Source: Candidatus Tenderia sp. (GTDB lineage Bacteria; Pseudomonadota; Gammaproteobacteria; Tenderiales; Tenderiaceae). Taken from it: a stretch of DNA of 23,165 nt. Numbering within the stretch: the stretch's first letter is position 1; every line of letters starts with the position of its first letter. The position numbers and the translations under genes are program-made. The notes beneath the pieces were generated by a model, which ran no database searches, was not told where the DNA came from, and saw only the letters and a program-made list of their open reading frames with translations. Shown here piece by piece: positions 21,961 through 23,165 of this stretch. Where the stretch lies: contig JASBUE010000273.1 in NCBI GenBank assembly GCA_030148045.1, forward strand, positions 1 through 23,165. Direction: 5' to 3'.

Positions 21961-23165
21961 ATGCAGGATGCAAGCGAGGGTGAAGTGATGGCGGAAAAAG
22001 ACCCGGTCTGCGGGATGAGTGTCTCGGAAACATCGGAGTACGCCACCGAGCACGATGGCCGGCGCTATCGCTTTTGCAGCGAGACCTGCCTGCACAAGTT
22101 CAAGGCCGCGCCGCAGAAATATCTGCAAGCCGATGCAAAACCCGATCACGCCTGTTGCGGTGGCGCTCGGCATGATGGCCATACACCGGCGGCCGGGCAA
22201 GATACGGCCGCCGCCCTCTATACCTGCCCCATGCATCCGGAAATCGAGCAGCGGGGACCGGGCAGCTGCCCCAAGTGCGGTATGGCGCTGGAGCCAAAGG
22301 GCGTGCCCGCCCCGACCACCAAGACCGAATACACCTGCCCCATGCACCCGGAGATCGTGCAGGACCATCCCGGCAACTGCCCCAAGTGCGGCATGGCCCT
22401 GGAGCCGCGCACGATCGAGGCGGAGGAGGACAACGCCGAGCTGCGTGACATGAGCCGTCGCTTCTGGGTCAGCGCCATCCTCGCCATCCCGGTGCTGATC
22501 AGCGCCATGGCGGCGGAGTTCTGGCCCGAGCGGATGGCGGAGATCATCGATCCCAGGCTACGGCAGTGGTTCGAACTGATCCTGGCCAGCCCGGCGGTGG
22601 TCTGGGGCGGCTGGATATTCTACGTGCGCGCGGTGCAATCCGTGATCACGCGCAACCTCAACATGTTCACCCTGATCGGCCTGGGTGTGTCCGTGGCCTG
22701 GACCTACAGCGTGGTGGCGGTGCTGTTCCCCGGCATCTTCCCCGAGACGGTGTTCAATGAAGTGGGCGTGGTGCCGGTCTACTTCGAGGCCGCGGCGGTC
22801 ATTACCGCCTTGATCCTGCTGGGGCAGGTGCTGGAGCTGCGGGCGCGCAGCCAGACCAACGCGGCGATCAAGCTCTTGCTCGGCCTGGCGCCGAAGACCG
22901 CGCGCATCGTGCGTGATGACGGCGCGGAAGAGGATATTCCCCTGGAACATGTGCAGGTCGGCGATGTGTTGCGCATCCGTCCCGGCGAGAAGGTGCCGGT
23001 GGACGGCGAGGTGCTGGAGGGCGACAGCAGCGTGGATGAATCCATGGTCACCGGCGAACCGATGCCGGTGCATAAGAGCACCGGCGAACGGCTCATCGGT
23101 GCTACCGTCAACGGCACCGGCGGCCTGTTGATGAAAGCGGAAAAGGTGGGTGCCGACACCCTGCT
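21961..23165 (+). CDS. copA2: Cu+-exporting P-type ATPase with YHS and two HMBD domains, N-terminal part
   Basis: First 401 residues; the gene continues beyond the window. The order is a YHS domain (DPVCGMSV, then YRFCSETCLHKF, residues 14-48), a Cys/His linker (HACCGGARHDGH), and two heavy-metal-binding domains of CPMHPE...CPKCGM type (residues 87-112 and 124-149). Transmembrane helices follow from about 168, and the actuator motif TGEPMPV is at 364-370. The phosphorylation motif DKTGT has not been reached. The domain set belongs to the CopA/CopB-like P1B-ATPases. AAGGAT at 21949-21954 favours ATG 21961; ATG 21988 is an alternative. The symbol is provisional, because copA above is the oxidase. 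Confidence 0.93.
   Translation, partial: MQDASEGEVMAEKDPVCGMSVSETSEYATEHDGRRYRFCSETCLHKFKAAPQKYLQADAKPDHACCGGARHDGHTPAAGQDTAAALYTCPMHPEIEQRGPGSCPKCGMALEPKGVPAPTTKTEYTCPMHPEIVQDHPGNCPKCGMALEPRTIEAEEDNAELRDMSRRFWVSAILAIPVLISAMAAEFWPERMAEIIDPRLRQWFELILASPAVVWGGWIFYVRAVQSVITRNLNMFTLIGLGVSVAWTYSVVAVLFPGIFPETVFNEVGVVPVYFEAAAVITALILLGQVLELRARSQTNAAIKLLLGLAPKTARIVRDDGAEEDIPLEHVQVGDVLRIRPGEKVPVDGEVLEGDSSVDESMVTGEPMPVHKSTGERLIGATVNGTGGLLMKAEKVGADTL

Overview
The window suggests a chemolithoautotrophic proteobacterium, probably a sulfur-oxidising gammaproteobacterium. It has moderately high GC content, an alpha-carboxysome (cso-type) gene cluster, the bicarbonate transporter pair SbtA/SbtB, a CbbR-type regulator and a large copper/silver resistance region. 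This assignment is inference from gene content; there is no rRNA or other marker gene in the window.

Region 1 (1-4695, + strand) is the 3' end of a carbon-concentrating locus. It runs: the end of a CsoS1 shell protein, a bacterioferritin-like gene broken by two nonsense codons, the Rubisco assembly factor acRAF, a small disordered protein ending in RVWPD (candidate carboxysome-positioning McdB with no McdA beside it), SbtA, its P-II-like partner SbtB, a CbbR-family regulator, and the tandem-BMC shell protein CsoS1D. A lone Nudix hydrolase on the minus strand (4757-5347) separates it from the metal region.

Region 2 (5564-13402) is a Cu/Ag efflux operon. A promoter with a dyad leads to a His-rich secreted protein, then a TolC-family channel (CusC), a periplasmic adaptor (CusB, with a duplicated metal-binding domain and an in-frame TAG), the RND pump CusA, a secreted His/Met-containing protein and a DUF2231 membrane protein with a His-rich tail. 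A terminator follows.

Region 3 (13389-18700) is a CopRS/CusRS two-component system on the minus strand, divergent from copA (multicopper oxidase) and copB. A 36-bp dyad lies between them and is a plausible CopR site. A P-II-like protein of the type found beside metal-efflux genes follows.

Region 4 (18931-23165, + strand) holds a 43-residue membrane protein, a secreted beta-propeller, a MerR-family regulator, a DUF547 protein broken by two TAG codons, a very Met-rich secreted protein, and the N-terminal part of a CopA-type Cu+ ATPase with a YHS domain and two metal-binding domains.

The most unusual signal is five in-frame nonsense codons in three otherwise intact genes (bfr-like, cusB, DUF547). 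All five can be explained by a Glu codon GAR changed to TAR. In the bacterioferritin-like gene the first stop falls exactly on the di-iron ligand Glu94. TAA and TAG are also ordinary terminators in this window, so global code reassignment is unlikely. Recent decay, read-through or G-to-T sequence error remain open.
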